Below are positions 1 to 8,875 of a stretch of DNA of 64,000 nt, piece after piece. The DNA comes from CBDATA01 sp965215615. GTDB taxonomy: Bacteria; Acidobacteriota; Vicinamibacteria; Marinacidobacterales; Marinacidobacteraceae. Made by a program: the position numbers and the translations under genes. The first letter of the stretch is position 1, and every line of letters begins with the position of its first letter. Under the pieces are notes generated by a model. It saw only the letters and a program-made list of their open reading frames with translations, did no database searches and had not been told where the DNA came from. Where the stretch lies: the NCBI GenBank assembly GCA_965215615.1, contig OZ244068.1:1426001-1490000 (forward strand), in the 5' to 3' direction.

Positions 1-531
1 GCGGATGCTCTCCTCGGAATCCTGAAGCCGGCCGGTCAGGCCCGCGACGCCATCCGGAGTCACCGGACGGAGGGGATCGAGGACGAAGTCGTCGCTCCGC
101 CGAAGCAGCCAGTTCATCGCCCGCAATCCCGGCCCCGGCCGCGCCTCGACAGCGTGGATGTCCACGAGTCCCCGAATCGCCTTTCCCCGGTCTTCGGCCC
201 GTTCGCTTTCGAGAAACCGCAGGAGCCCCGGTACCGCACCGGGGTGTCGGGCTTTCAGCAGGGCCTCGAAGATTTCGGCCCGCACCCGGGGGTTCGCATC
301 GTCGGCAGCCGCACTCAGCAGCCGCAGTGCATCCTCGGTCTCCATGCGACCGAGTTCGCGTGCGGCATCGCGGCGGGTTTCGGGATCCCCGCTCTGAAGC
401 CGGGCCTCGAATTCGGCGAGTTCCTGCTGGATCGAACCCGCTGCGGCGGTAGCGAACAGGATCGCCAGGAAGAACCAGACCGCGAAACCGGTCCGTCCGG
501 AAAACCGGCAGCGCTCCCCTCGGGCCCGCAC
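1..531 (-). CDS. HEAT-repeat protein with signal sequence (3' end cut by window)
   Basis: The reading frame opens with GTG five bases after the ctpA stop codon and runs off the left edge, giving 177 codons. A basic N-terminus is followed by a hydrophobic stretch (FAVWFFLAILFATAAAG), which looks like a signal peptide. After it come helical repeats typical of HEAT or PBS-lyase modules, for example RRDAARELGRMETEDALRLL and NPRVRAEIFEALLKARHPGA. This suggests an exported protein-interaction scaffold. Its position right behind the ctpA protease gene suggests co-transcription and possibly a shared envelope role; that is inference. No enzymatic motif is visible. The C-terminal part is missing, so further domains cannot be excluded. 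Confidence 0.7.
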   Translation of the reverse strand, partial: MRARGERCRFSGRTGFAVWFFLAILFATAAAGSIQQELAEFEARLQSGDPETRRDAARELGRMETEDALRLLSAAADDANPRVRAEIFEALLKARHPGAVPGLLRFLESERAEDRGKAIRGLVDIHAVEARPGPGLRAMNWLLRRSDDFVLDPLRPVTPDGVAGLTGRLQDSEESIR

Positions 532-535
532 GGCG

Positions 536-2197
536 TCAGTTGTGCCCGGCGACACCCAGGGTGGTCAGGTAAGCGTCCGGATCCCGAAGCAGGAGTTCCG
601 CCTCGGGCATGACTTCGACACCGGCGCGAACCTGGGAGTCCCGGTCGATGACGGCGCGCCTCGCAGCTCCCGGCCCCCACAGCAGGCTGAACACCTCTGC
701 TTCGATCCGGAGCGCGATCGGGGCTTCGTGCCGCGCCAGTTCTTCGGGGTCGTGGCTGATGCCTTCTTCTTCGAGAAACGCGAGGAATTCCTTCTGGGTT
801 TCCGGCCCCGCCCGGAACGTCTGGTCCACCGTCCGGATGTGTCTTCCCCGGGCTTCGATCTCGTCGGGGCGCTCGCCCGCGCCATCGAGGGCACCTCGGC
901 CGCCCGTCGGCGCGAAGCGGGTGGCGAAGCGGAAGAAAAGCCCTCGCTGATCCAGCGCGAGCACCGCCTCCGGCAGATCGGGAGAAGAGGCTTCCACATC
1001 GGGGGCGATTCCTCCGCCACCGAGAAGTTCGCGGCCGATGTTCGTCTTCACCACCGTCCCGGCTTCGTCGTTCGAGTCGTGATCGCCGCGGCCCTGGTAA
1101 TACGCGAGGAAGTCCCCGGAGTCGTAATCGCGCTGGAGTCGCCGGCCGCTCGGGGTGAAGTACTGGGCCGAGGTGAGCCCGAGAGCGTACCCGTGGGCGA
1201 GCTGATAGACCGACTGGACCAGCCCCTTGCCGTAGGTGTTTTCCCCGACGATGAGCCCCCGGTCATGATCCTGGATCGCTCCCGCGACGATTTCGGATGC
1301 CGAGGCGCTCTCCCGCGACACGAGGACGACGAGCGGCATGTCGGCGTGAGGGCTCGCATCCTTCGCGAAGAACTCCTGATCCATGCGCGAATCGCGTCCC
1401 CGAATGGAAACCACTTCCCGTCCCCGTTCGAGAAACACGTTCGAGACCGATACGGCCTGGTTCAGGAGGCCACCCGGGTTCCGCCGCAGATCCACGATCA
1501 GCCGGGTGGCTCCCTCGATGCGCAGATCCGCGATGGCCTCTTCGAGTTCCTGGTCGGTGTTTTCGTTGAAATCCGAAATCCGGATGTAGCCGATCTCTTC
1601 CGCCCCGGAAACGTTGTCCAGCATGAAGAAGTAGGGAACGCTCCGGAGTGCGATGCGATCCCGGATCACCGTGAAATCGAGCGGGGCCTCGTAGCCGGGC
1701 CGGGTGATCGTGATCTGCACCGCAGTACCCTGGGGTCCCCTGAGACGCGAAACCGCCTGGTCCATGTTGTATTCGGTGGCATCCACTCCCTCGATGCGGG
1801 AGATCACATCCCCCGCACGAATCCCCAGGCGGTACGCCGGAGTTCCCTCGAAGGGCGAGACCACGGTGAGCAACCCGTTTCGCTCCTGTACCCGGATTCC
1901 GAGCCCCACGTAGCCCCCCTGCTGGCGTTCCCGCATCTGGCGGTAGTTCTGGGGCGGCATCAGGCTCGAATGGGGATCGAGATGAGCCAGCATCCCGGAG
2001 ACGGTGGCGCTCGTGAGCGTTTCCGGGCTGATCTCGCGGACGTACCGGGTTTCCACCAGCCGGATCACGTTGGCGTGCTGCTGGAGCAGATCGCGGTAGG
2101 GATCGGGGGCGGCTACTGCCAGCGCGATCGTGGAAACGACCACGAGCGACAGGAGCACCGTCCTGCCGATCCTTCGAACACCGGGCATGGGCAGCAT
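536..2197 (-). CDS. ctpA: C-terminal processing peptidase, S41 family (CtpA/Prc-like)
   Basis: This is a periplasmic serine protease that trims or degrades proteins from their C-termini. An N-terminal membrane or signal segment (TVLLSLVVVSTIALAVAA) is followed by a PDZ domain (GLGIRVQERNGLLTVVSPFE ... GIRAGDVI) and the S41 catalytic domain. The nucleophile serine lies in SRESASASEI and the lysine in TYGKGLVQ; RNPGGLLNQAV is the usual substrate-binding loop. A roughly 150-residue C-terminal extension follows. The frame extends upstream to a GTG at 2230, but that codon lies inside the MITE-like element. The ATG at 2197 (or 2188) is therefore preferred. No good ribosome-binding site precedes either, because the element ends only two bases upstream. 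A HEAT protein follows in the same direction. Confidence 0.9.
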   Translation of the reverse strand: MLPMPGVRRIGRTVLLSLVVVSTIALAVAAPDPYRDLLQQHANVIRLVETRYVREISPETLTSATVSGMLAHLDPHSSLMPPQNYRQMRERQQGGYVGLGIRVQERNGLLTVVSPFEGTPAYRLGIRAGDVISRIEGVDATEYNMDQAVSRLRGPQGTAVQITITRPGYEAPLDFTVIRDRIALRSVPYFFMLDNVSGAEEIGYIRISDFNENTDQELEEAIADLRIEGATRLIVDLRRNPGGLLNQAVSVSNVFLERGREVVSIRGRDSRMDQEFFAKDASPHADMPLVVLVSRESASASEIVAGAIQDHDRGLIVGENTYGKGLVQSVYQLAHGYALGLTSAQYFTPSGRRLQRDYDSGDFLAYYQGRGDHDSNDEAGTVVKTNIGRELLGGGGIAPDVEASSPDLPEAVLALDQRGLFFRFATRFAPTGGRGALDGAGERPDEIEARGRHIRTVDQTFRAGPETQKEFLAFLEEEGISHDPEELARHEAPIALRIEAEVFSLLWGPGAARRAVIDRDSQVRAGVEVMPEAELLLRDPDAYLTTLGVAGHN

Positions 2198-2199
2198 CC

Positions 2200-2384
2200 T
2201 AGCAGGCTGTGGATAAACTGGCGTGAGCACCGAGACGGGTTAGGCGCCCGGCTGACAAGGCGCGTGAGTGAGCAATAGCAGCGCTATTTCGAGCGAATCG
2301 CAACGAAGAGCGAGCCTCCAGGCGAGCGTTCAGACGGGATGCATCGCTCGTCGAATGCCGCGTTAGTTTTTCCATAGCCTGCTA
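2200..2384. mobile_element. MITE-like element with imperfect terminal inverted repeats and TA flanks
   Basis: The segment between tatC and ctpA is bounded by imperfect inverted repeats of about 20 bp. The left end reads GCAGGCTGTGGATAAACT (from 2202). The right end, read on the other strand, is GCAGGCTATGGAAAAACT (from 2382 backwards). Each end is flanked by TA (2200-2201 and 2383-2384), as expected for a TA target duplication of IS630/Tc1-mariner type elements. No transposase frame exists inside; the interior is about 140 bp and holds GC-rich partial repeats such as GCGAGC. It is therefore best described as a non-autonomous miniature element. No second copy was seen in this window. The family assignment is inference from the TA flanks. 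Confidence 0.7.
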
Positions 2385-2413
2385 ACAGCCGGTGGGGGAA
2401 ACCGGGTGGGCGA

Positions 2414-3217
2414 TCACCCGTCGGCCTCTTCCCTCTCCCGGGAGCGCTTGCCACGGCTGCGGTTCCCGAGCCAGGCAATCCCGATCGAAAGCAGGTAGAG
2501 GGTAATCATCGGCCCGGCGAGGATGATCTGGGTGGTGGGGTCGGGCGGGGTGAGCAGCGCCGCGAGGACGAAGGCACCGAGAACGGCGAAGCGGAGATAG
2601 CGCCACAGGAAACGCGGAGTGATGAGTCCCAGCCGGGAAAGCACGAGGGCGAGGGTCGGAATCTGGAACACGATCGCCGAGCCGAGAACGACCCGTGCGT
2701 AGAAGCTGAACACCTCCGAAACCTTGTAGCGCAGCTCGATCCCCTCGCCTCCCCCGCCGAACGCGCCGAGGAAGCCGGCAGCCGCCGGAAACAGGACCAG
2801 ATGCGCAAACGCCGCCCCCAGCAGGAAGAACAGGGAGCCGATTCCGACGAGCGGGAAAGCCAGCCGGCGCTCGTGTTTGTAGAGCCCCGGCGCGACGAAC
2901 CCCCAGACCTGTCCGAGCCAGGCGGGAGTCGAGATCAGGATCGCGACCAAAAGGCTCATCTTCATCCCGAGCACGAAGATTTCGGTGGGGGCGGTGGCGA
3001 TCAGTTCTCCGCCGAGCGGTGTCAGCACTTCCCGGAGCGGCTCCATCAGGAAGTCGAAAATCTGCTCGTAGAAGAAAAAGCAGCCGACGAACGCGATCGC
3101 CACCGCGAGGACCGCCCGGATGAGCCGGACGCGTAGCTCGTCGAGATGCTCGAGGAAGGTCATCCGGTCGGCGGCCTCTTCGCGCCCGCTGTCCGACCCC
3201 GGCTCGGTTGCGGCCAA
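2414..3217 (-). CDS. tatC: Sec-independent protein translocase TatC
   Basis: TatC is the multi-spanning inner-membrane receptor of the twin-arginine translocase, which exports folded proteins. The 267-residue product has the family's N-terminal cytoplasmic motif (FLEHLDELRVRLIRAVLA) and six hydrophobic segments, plus the typical loop SLLVAILISTPAWLGQVWGF. The frame begins with TTG directly after the tatA stop. An in-frame ATG at 3163 lies just before TFLEHLDEL and could be the true start, removing an 18-residue charged leader. It sits in a tatA-tatC pair; no tatB is adjacent, so TatA may be bifunctional. Its 3' end is followed by the MITE-like element. Confidence 0.93.
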   Translation of the reverse strand: MAATEPGSDSGREEAADRMTFLEHLDELRVRLIRAVLAVAIAFVGCFFFYEQIFDFLMEPLREVLTPLGGELIATAPTEIFVLGMKMSLLVAILISTPAWLGQVWGFVAPGLYKHERRLAFPLVGIGSLFFLLGAAFAHLVLFPAAAGFLGAFGGGGEGIELRYKVSEVFSFYARVVLGSAIVFQIPTLALVLSRLGLITPRFLWRYLRFAVLGAFVLAALLTPPDPTTQIILAGPMITLYLLSIGIAWLGNRSRGKRSREREEADG

Positions 3218-3577
3218 TCAGCTCTCCGGATCCGGTCGCGGTGGAGGAGATTTCGGGGAGGACTCTTCTTCGGAGGCCGTCACCGTTTCGACGGGCGGTT
3301 TCGGACTCTCCGGCTTTTGGGGAGACGGCTCTCCTTCTCCGGCAAGCCCCTCGCGGAGATCCTGCCCGAATCCTTTCACCTCCGAGCGCGCGGCCCGGAA
3401 TTCCTCCATCTGGACTTCCCGTTCCAGGGTGTTCTTGAGCTCGTTGCTCGTCCGGCGGAACTCGGCGAGACTCTTGCCGAGCGTTTTCCCGATCTGGGGC
3501 AATTTGCGCGGCCCGAAGAGCATCAGCGCCAGGACCATGATGACCATCATCTCCTGAAAGCCGAGCGGACCGATCAT
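3218..3577 (-). CDS. tatA: Sec-independent translocase subunit TatA/TatB family
   Basis: This is the pore or adaptor component of the Tat export system. A short hydrophobic N-terminus (MMVIMVLALMLFGP) leads into the conserved FGPRKLPQIGKTLG hinge, then an amphipathic helix (SLAEFRRTSNELKNTLEREV) and a proline/serine-rich acidic tail. The ATG at 3577 is chosen because TatA proteins start only a few residues before the membrane helix. A GTG at 3604 would add nine residues. The product is about 119 residues. It directly precedes tatC without a gap. The relatively long helix and tail are somewhat TatB-like, so TatA versus TatB is not certain. Confidence 0.88.
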   Translation of the reverse strand: MIGPLGFQEMMVIMVLALMLFGPRKLPQIGKTLGKSLAEFRRTSNELKNTLEREVQMEEFRAARSEVKGFGQDLREGLAGEGEPSPQKPESPKPPVETVTASEEESSPKSPPPRPDPES

Positions 3578-3683
3578 GAGGGGCAGCGGAGACAGCGGGG
3601 GCACCGGAGCGGAAGATTATCGCCGGGACCGAAGGGCTCCTTCTTCCGGCAAGAGGGGTGGCGCGTGCAAGAATCCACGGCGC

Positions 3684-4445
3684 ATGGGTTCCGAGCCGCC
3701 GGAGATCTCCCGTCCGGATGCCTTTCGGCGAACGCCCGGTGCCATTCGGAGCATGTTCGACCGGGTGGCCCCCGGTTACGACCGGATGAACCGGGTGCTG
3801 AGTCTGGGACTGGATGGCGGGTGGCGACGGGCAGCCTGTCTCCGGCTGTTCGAGACGACTTCCCCCTCCCGCCCCGTCCTCGATTTGTGCTGCGGAACCG
3901 GGGATCTCGCTCTCGAACTCTCCGGGCAGTTTCCGACCGTGGGGTGCGATTTCACCCCCGCGATGCTCGGCCGGGCGCGGAGCAAGTCGGAAGCCCGCGA
4001 CAGACGGATTCCCTATGTCGCCGGGGATGCCATGCGGCTCCCTTTTCGCAAGGAGACCTTCGCCGGAATCATCGTGGGCTTCGGTGTCCGCAACCTTCCG
4101 GATCTGCTCCGCGGGCTCGAGGAGATGCGGAGGGTGCTGGATCCGGGCGGGCGTCTCGTCATCCTGGAGTTCTCCCGTCCCCGGAATCCGGCGATTCGCG
4201 TCTTCCATCGAATCTGGCTCCGCTTCGCCGTTCCGCTGCTGGCCCGGTTCGCCGCCTCGGGGGCCGCGCCTTACGGGTATCTGAAGGAATCCATTCTCGC
4301 CTTTCCCGATGCGGGCGAGCTGGCCGGGATCCTTCGCGCCGCGGGCTTCGCCGAAGTGCGGTGGAGTTTCCGGGCTTTCGGAACGGTGGCGATCCATTCC
4401 GGCATCAATCCGCCTTCGGGGGAACATCTCACCACGGCAACTTGA
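3684..4445 (+). CDS. ubiE: UbiE/MenG demethylquinone C-methyltransferase
   Basis: This SAM-dependent methyltransferase catalyses the C-methylation step of menaquinone or ubiquinone biosynthesis. The 253-residue protein shows the family signature regions: RSMFDRVAPGYDRMNRVLSL near the N-terminus, the SAM-binding motif I VLDLCCGTGDLAL, then IIVGFGVRNLPDL and RVLDPGGRLVILEFSRP. The C-terminus ends near HSGINPP. The ATG at 3684 is used; the frame stays open to 3576, but that would overlap the divergent tatA start and add a non-conserved basic leader. The 3' end overlaps the convergent pilW gene by 17 bp. Which quinone is methylated cannot be told from this sequence alone. Confidence 0.9.
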   Translation: MGSEPPEISRPDAFRRTPGAIRSMFDRVAPGYDRMNRVLSLGLDGGWRRAACLRLFETTSPSRPVLDLCCGTGDLALELSGQFPTVGCDFTPAMLGRARSKSEARDRRIPYVAGDAMRLPFRKETFAGIIVGFGVRNLPDLLRGLEEMRRVLDPGGRLVILEFSRPRNPAIRVFHRIWLRFAVPLLARFAASGAAPYGYLKESILAFPDAGELAGILRAAGFAEVRWSFRAFGTVAIHSGINPPSGEHLTTAT

Positions 4446-5784
4446 TGAACCGGAGGGGGCCGATCCTCGGGATTTCGGTGGGCAGGCTGTTCCGCTGCAT
4501 GCTTTCTTCCCAGGCCCGGCGCGCGGCTCCGGCAGAAGCCACCCGGATGCCGACCCGGCGACGGGCTGTCACCGTCCGGTGCGCGGCTTCCACTCCCCCC
4601 GATGATCCCTGCCGGTTCGCCGCCCCGCTCGACATCACCCGGATTTCGATATCCACTCCCCGCACCACCCAGTCGGCAAGCGTCGCCGCGGTTTTCATGT
4701 CCCCGAGGAACGACGGCGGAGCCTCCCGGATTCCGTCGGCATCCCGTCCGGTGATGTAGCGGATCTGGAGATCCTCGGCGAAGCCCACCGGCTGCGGAGC
4801 CCGGTCGTTCACCTGCCGCATCAGGGTCCGCCTCCCGTCATCCCTTCCGGGGCGCGGGTCCCGAAGCCAGTAGCGGATCCGCGAGACCGGAACGATTCCG
4901 GGCTGGCCGAGGCCGAAGAGCCCGTAGCCTTCCTCCTCGCCGCCGCCGATTCCGGGCAACTTTCCCAACTTGCCCGATTTGCCTGACTTCCCTTTCTGGC
5001 CGGCCTGCCCGGCGAGTTTTTCGACCATGGCGGCGAACACCTGGTCGGTGAGAGCCGCCATCGGCCCGGCACCGAGATTCGGGAGAGCCGCCTCGATCAC
5101 GCCGCCGAGCAGGCTCTTCAGGCCCCGTTGCATCAGCCCACCACCCCCTCCCGGCGAAAAGGTGTCCGCATCGAGGGATCGGAAGTGGTAGTGCCAGTCG
5201 TTCCTGACGGGCTGGATCCGCACCCGCGCTCCCGAGGAGGAGCCACCGGGGGCCTCCGGAACGAGCGATTTCAGGTCCGTGAGGATTCCGCCGGAACCCG
5301 AAGCGGAAACGCTCGAGACTTCGCCGAGCGCCCAGCGGGGCATCATCTCGTCGTCGTTGAAGACGACCACGAGATCGTCCGAAGAAGCGGCGAGCCGGCT
5401 TGCCGGAATTCCGAGCCGGGTTGTCGTGCCGTCGAAGGAGACGACCGGTTCGAAGCCGGTTTCGGCGAGCCGGGCCGGAGAGGCGAGGAAATCCAGACCA
5501 TCCGGGTTCCGGTTTCCGGCGCGGCCCAGATCGTTGAACACCGGAATCTCCGGAGGCAGTCCCGATCCAGCGCGTTCGAGGTCGCGAGCCACCAGGTCCA
5601 GCATGGCGGAGGCATCGAGACGAAGGGCTGCGGTCTCCGGAGCACTTCCGAGGGCCCCCTGTCCGGTGCGGAAGAGCGCCACGAAGCCAGCGAGAACGAG
5701 AAGCGTGACCGCAGCGACCATGACCACTTCCACGAGAGTGAATCCGCCGTCGTGCGCCGGGTTGTCCTTGCGGGGAAACATCAC
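4429..5784 (-). CDS. pilW: PilW-like type IV pilus minor pilin
   Basis: This is a prepilin-like protein: a short leader ends in Gly14 before FTLVEVVMVAAVTLLVLAGF, with Glu five residues after the cleavage site, as PilD-type peptidases require. At 451 residues it is in the PilW size range. The soluble part has an unusual Gly/Lys-rich segment (GQKGKSGKSGKLGKLPG) followed by GGGEEEG, probably a flexible insertion. It is the last gene of the minor-pilin group pilV, pilX, pilY1, pilW and starts four bases after the pilY1 stop. Minor pilins prime pilus assembly and, with PilY1, form the tip complex. The 3' end overlaps ubiE. An ATG one codon after the GTG at 5784 is an equally good start. Confidence 0.82.
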   Translation of the reverse strand: MMFPRKDNPAHDGGFTLVEVVMVAAVTLLVLAGFVALFRTGQGALGSAPETAALRLDASAMLDLVARDLERAGSGLPPEIPVFNDLGRAGNRNPDGLDFLASPARLAETGFEPVVSFDGTTTRLGIPASRLAASSDDLVVVFNDDEMMPRWALGEVSSVSASGSGGILTDLKSLVPEAPGGSSSGARVRIQPVRNDWHYHFRSLDADTFSPGGGGGLMQRGLKSLLGGVIEAALPNLGAGPMAALTDQVFAAMVEKLAGQAGQKGKSGKSGKLGKLPGIGGGEEEGYGLFGLGQPGIVPVSRIRYWLRDPRPGRDDGRRTLMRQVNDRAPQPVGFAEDLQIRYITGRDADGIREAPPSFLGDMKTAATLADWVVRGVDIEIRVMSSGAANRQGSSGGVEAAHRTVTARRRVGIRVASAGAARRAWEESMQRNSLPTEIPRIGPLRFIKLPW

Positions 5785-5787
5785 GAA

Positions 5788-8700
5788 TCAGAAGGGCGAG
5801 CGGCGGAAGCCTTCGACGAAGAGGGTGATCTCTTCGAGCGCGCGATCGGAGACCCGGAACCGGAAGTCCCCGATGACGGCATCCACCACGTCTCCGGCCG
5901 CGTCGGTGAAACTGAGGGCGGCGTTCCCGCTCGAGGAGAGGGAAACTCCCTGAATCGGCCCGTCTCCGAGTTCCGCGAACGAGGAATCGCGCGCGACGAT
6001 CCCGGAGACCGGCCGGCCGGTGACTCCGTCGAAACTTCGGAGACGGGAAAGGGATTGGCTTTCGGAGCCGGCGCAGCCGACCGACGACTCGGTCGTCAGG
6101 CGGGTGACGAGCAGGATGTCCACCCCTTCCCGGTGAGCGATGACGGCCGGAGCTCCGCGCGGGGTTTCGCCGGGCGCGAGATCCCGCCTCCAGACTTCTT
6201 CGAGGCGGGTTCCCGATTCACGAAGCATCACGAGTCGGGAAGCAGCTCCCGGTGCGCGTCGGTCCCCTCCGGTGACCACGAGCAGATGCGGTTCGCTCCG
6301 CCCCGGCAGGGCGAGAGTCACCGGCGGCGTCAGGACCGGCTGGTCCCCGCCAAGCTGGAAGGCCTTCCCCCAGCGCCAGCTTCCCGGGTTCCGGGTGTCC
6401 AGCCGGTGTATCTGGCCGTGCACGTCGGCGACGAATACCCGGGTGACGAGGCTGCTGCCTGTTTCCCCCGCGAAGGAGGGGCTCCAGGCTGCCGGAGGTG
6501 CCGGGGTCGCGTTCGAGGCGATGGTGGCTTCCGAGCGGCCGGAAGTCCGAAAACTCCGCTCCACCCGGCCGTCTCCGGGATCGAGAACGAAAAGCCATTC
6601 GCCGCTGTCGTCTCCGGGCGCTCCGGCACCCGCCGTCTGGAAAATCACCGAGCGAATGCCGCCACCCGTCTCCGGAACTTCGGCGAGTACCGGCCACGGC
6701 GTATGGCCGAGTCCGGAAAGCGCGTCCTTTTGGCCCCGGTTTCCCACATTGAACAGAATCCGGGGAGCGCCGTTACCTCGTGAGCCGACCTTCGGCGGGT
6801 TCAGGTCACCGCGCCAGCCGTCGCCCACCGAGGAGATGTCGAGAGCAGTGAGGAAGCGCCCTCCGTGATCCCTTCCGAAAGCCAGGACGGTGGCCCAGCG
6901 ATTCTGTCCGTCCAGCCACAGATCGCGGACAACCGGCGGCCCGGCGAGGGTGAACCGGGTGACGCGGCTCACCTCGAATCCGGGATCCGGCCGGACGGCC
7001 GCGAGGACCAGATCCCGAAGCAGGGTTCGATCCGGCTTGGTTTCCCAGGCGGCCGGCCCCAGAACGTCATCCGGGATGTAGGCGAAGATTTCGTGGCCGG
7101 TGTCAGCGGCGAACGCGTGGAGCATCCCGCCGCTCGTGGGCAGGTACAGGACGCTGCGCCGGTTCGCGTGTTTCGCGAAGAACGCGCGGTAGGCATCGCG
7201 CCGGTGTTCCACCCGCTCCGGTGAGAGCGGTGGACTCCCCACCGGCAAGGGCGGAGCAAGTCCTTCCCGCAGCTTCCAGGTCCCGACTCCGCCGGTGAAG
7301 TGGAGCTTCCCGTCCGGATCGTAGATGCGTCCGGTCTCGGGATGGGTCCCGATTTCTTCGCCCCTCGTGACCCGCACGATGATCTCGGCCGCATCGGCCG
7401 CCGAGCGCGCTCCGGCACCGTCCAGCTCGGAGAGAAAACCGGCCGAGACCCCGAAATCCCGCGCCGTCGCCTCGCCGACCTCGAAAGGAATCAGATCGCG
7501 ACTCCCCGGCCGGTTGAAAAAGAGGGTCCGGTCATCCGGATGGCGATCCCGCAAGCGTTCGCCGGCATCCCAGATCACCTGCCCGTCCCCGCCGCTGCCC
7601 GGAGTCGGCTTGGCCCGGAGGTGGCCTCGCAGCAGGTGGAGTTCCGCCGCCGTGGAGAGCAGGACGTTGTCCCGATACGCCCGACGCAGTTCGAGAGCGC
7701 GTCGGAACGAGGCGGGGTTCGACGGGTCGGCCACCAGATCCTGCGGGGAGCGGGAGGGATCGCTTCCCGCGAACGAGGGCGAAGGCGAGCGCGCAACCAG
7801 CTCCTTTACCGAAGCGAGGCTCGGAGCAGAGAGCGCGACGCGCCCCTCAGGAAGGGTGACCACGTCCATGGCGCGCCGGAGCGCGGCTTCGAGTTCTTCC
7901 GGGCTCTGGGCGAGGAGAGCAGGACGACGCAGCCCGGAGGCCATCCAGGCGACGTGGTTCTGGCGGCGCTGGTGGGTTTCCGAGAGCCCGAAGCCCACCA
8001 CGAAGATGTCTCCCCGGGGGTTTTGCGGATGATCTCCGCCCAGGGTTCGAAAGGCGGCGCGCGCCTTGAGTCCCGCGTTGTAGATGCGGAAGTCACCGTT
8101 CTCGGGCGAGCGAACCCGCGACGGCTCTGACGATTCTCCGCTCGTGCGGAGGAAGAGTTCCGGAGCCGTGTCTTCTCCGGGAGTCCCGACGTTGAAGTCG
8201 AGCCAGAGCTTTTCATCGCACTCGCAACTGTCCTCGCCGTCGGTGAGCAGGAGGATGATGTTCCGCTGGCCGGGATCGAGATTGGCGCTCGCGCTTCCGG
8301 CGATGTGGGCGGCGAGCTGGTAGAGGCCGATGCCGATGGGAGTCGCCCGGGAGTTGGTTCCGAAAGGCAGCCTTCGGAGGAGTCGCTGCGCTCCACCGGT
8401 CGGATCGCAGCGGTCGGGTGTCGTCCTGATGTATATCCCCTGGCAGGGCGAGGCCCATAGATCGGGAGGAGTCCCGGAGGAGCCCAGGGGAAGCCCGGTG
8501 CCGAAGGTGGGATCCTCGCAGCGGGCGCTGCTCTCTAACGGATCGCGGGTCTGTTTCGCGAACGTCACGAGTGCCCAGTCGGCGAGCGGCTCGCCGGCAT
8601 CGGAACGGAACTCTCCCACCGTACGATGGAGCGTTTCGAGCGCGGTCCAGAGGCGGGCCTGCGACCCGCTCACCCGCAGCATGGAGTGCGAGGTGTCGAG

Positions 8701-8853
8701 GATCACCCAGATCCGGTGGCGCACGCGCCCCCGCACCAGTTCGAGCGGGTCGCGGCCGCGTTCGATATCGGGACCGGCGGCGGCGGGATATCCGAGCAGG
8801 AGGGCTCCGAGAAGCAGCGCGGCCCTCGAGAAACGGGTCTTGTGAAAATGCAT
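5788..8853 (-). CDS. pilY1: PilY1-like pilus tip adhesin with von Willebrand A domain
   Basis: A 1021-residue exported protein with a signal peptide (AALLLGALLLGYPAAAG). An N-terminal von Willebrand A-like domain has the metal-site motif DTSHS (Asp53) and LLLTDGEDSCE. The C-terminal half resembles the PilY1 beta-propeller (RSVLYLPTSGGMLHAFAADT, HEIFAYIPDDVLG, GEWLFVLDPGDGRVERSF). PilY1 acts at the pilus tip in adhesion, surface sensing and control of retraction. The canonical DxDxDG calcium loop of Pseudomonas PilY1 was not recognised. The ATG is preceded by AGGAGG 10 bases upstream, one of the clearest ribosome-binding sites in the window. It lies between the pilX-like and pilW genes. Confidence 0.87.
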   Translation of the reverse strand: MHFHKTRFSRAALLLGALLLGYPAAAGPDIERGRDPLELVRGRVRHRIWVILDTSHSMLRVSGSQARLWTALETLHRTVGEFRSDAGEPLADWALVTFAKQTRDPLESSARCEDPTFGTGLPLGSSGTPPDLWASPCQGIYIRTTPDRCDPTGGAQRLLRRLPFGTNSRATPIGIGLYQLAAHIAGSASANLDPGQRNIILLLTDGEDSCECDEKLWLDFNVGTPGEDTAPELFLRTSGESSEPSRVRSPENGDFRIYNAGLKARAAFRTLGGDHPQNPRGDIFVVGFGLSETHQRRQNHVAWMASGLRRPALLAQSPEELEAALRRAMDVVTLPEGRVALSAPSLASVKELVARSPSPSFAGSDPSRSPQDLVADPSNPASFRRALELRRAYRDNVLLSTAAELHLLRGHLRAKPTPGSGGDGQVIWDAGERLRDRHPDDRTLFFNRPGSRDLIPFEVGEATARDFGVSAGFLSELDGAGARSAADAAEIIVRVTRGEEIGTHPETGRIYDPDGKLHFTGGVGTWKLREGLAPPLPVGSPPLSPERVEHRRDAYRAFFAKHANRRSVLYLPTSGGMLHAFAADTGHEIFAYIPDDVLGPAAWETKPDRTLLRDLVLAAVRPDPGFEVSRVTRFTLAGPPVVRDLWLDGQNRWATVLAFGRDHGGRFLTALDISSVGDGWRGDLNPPKVGSRGNGAPRILFNVGNRGQKDALSGLGHTPWPVLAEVPETGGGIRSVIFQTAGAGAPGDDSGEWLFVLDPGDGRVERSFRTSGRSEATIASNATPAPPAAWSPSFAGETGSSLVTRVFVADVHGQIHRLDTRNPGSWRWGKAFQLGGDQPVLTPPVTLALPGRSEPHLLVVTGGDRRAPGAASRLVMLRESGTRLEEVWRRDLAPGETPRGAPAVIAHREGVDILLVTRLTTESSVGCAGSESQSLSRLRSFDGVTGRPVSGIVARDSSFAELGDGPIQGVSLSSSGNAALSFTDAAGDVVDAVIGDFRFRVSDRALEEITLFVEGFRRSPF

Positions 8854-8875
8854 GGCTCCGATTCCTCCTGTGGGG

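Noticed and set aside
2200..2384. Remnant transposase gene in the MITE-like element
   Set aside because: No frame longer than a few dozen codons and no DDE motif.
2382..4427. A 681-codon minus-strand frame across tatC, tatA and ubiE
   Set aside because: It runs through three clearly coding genes in the wrong frame or strand.
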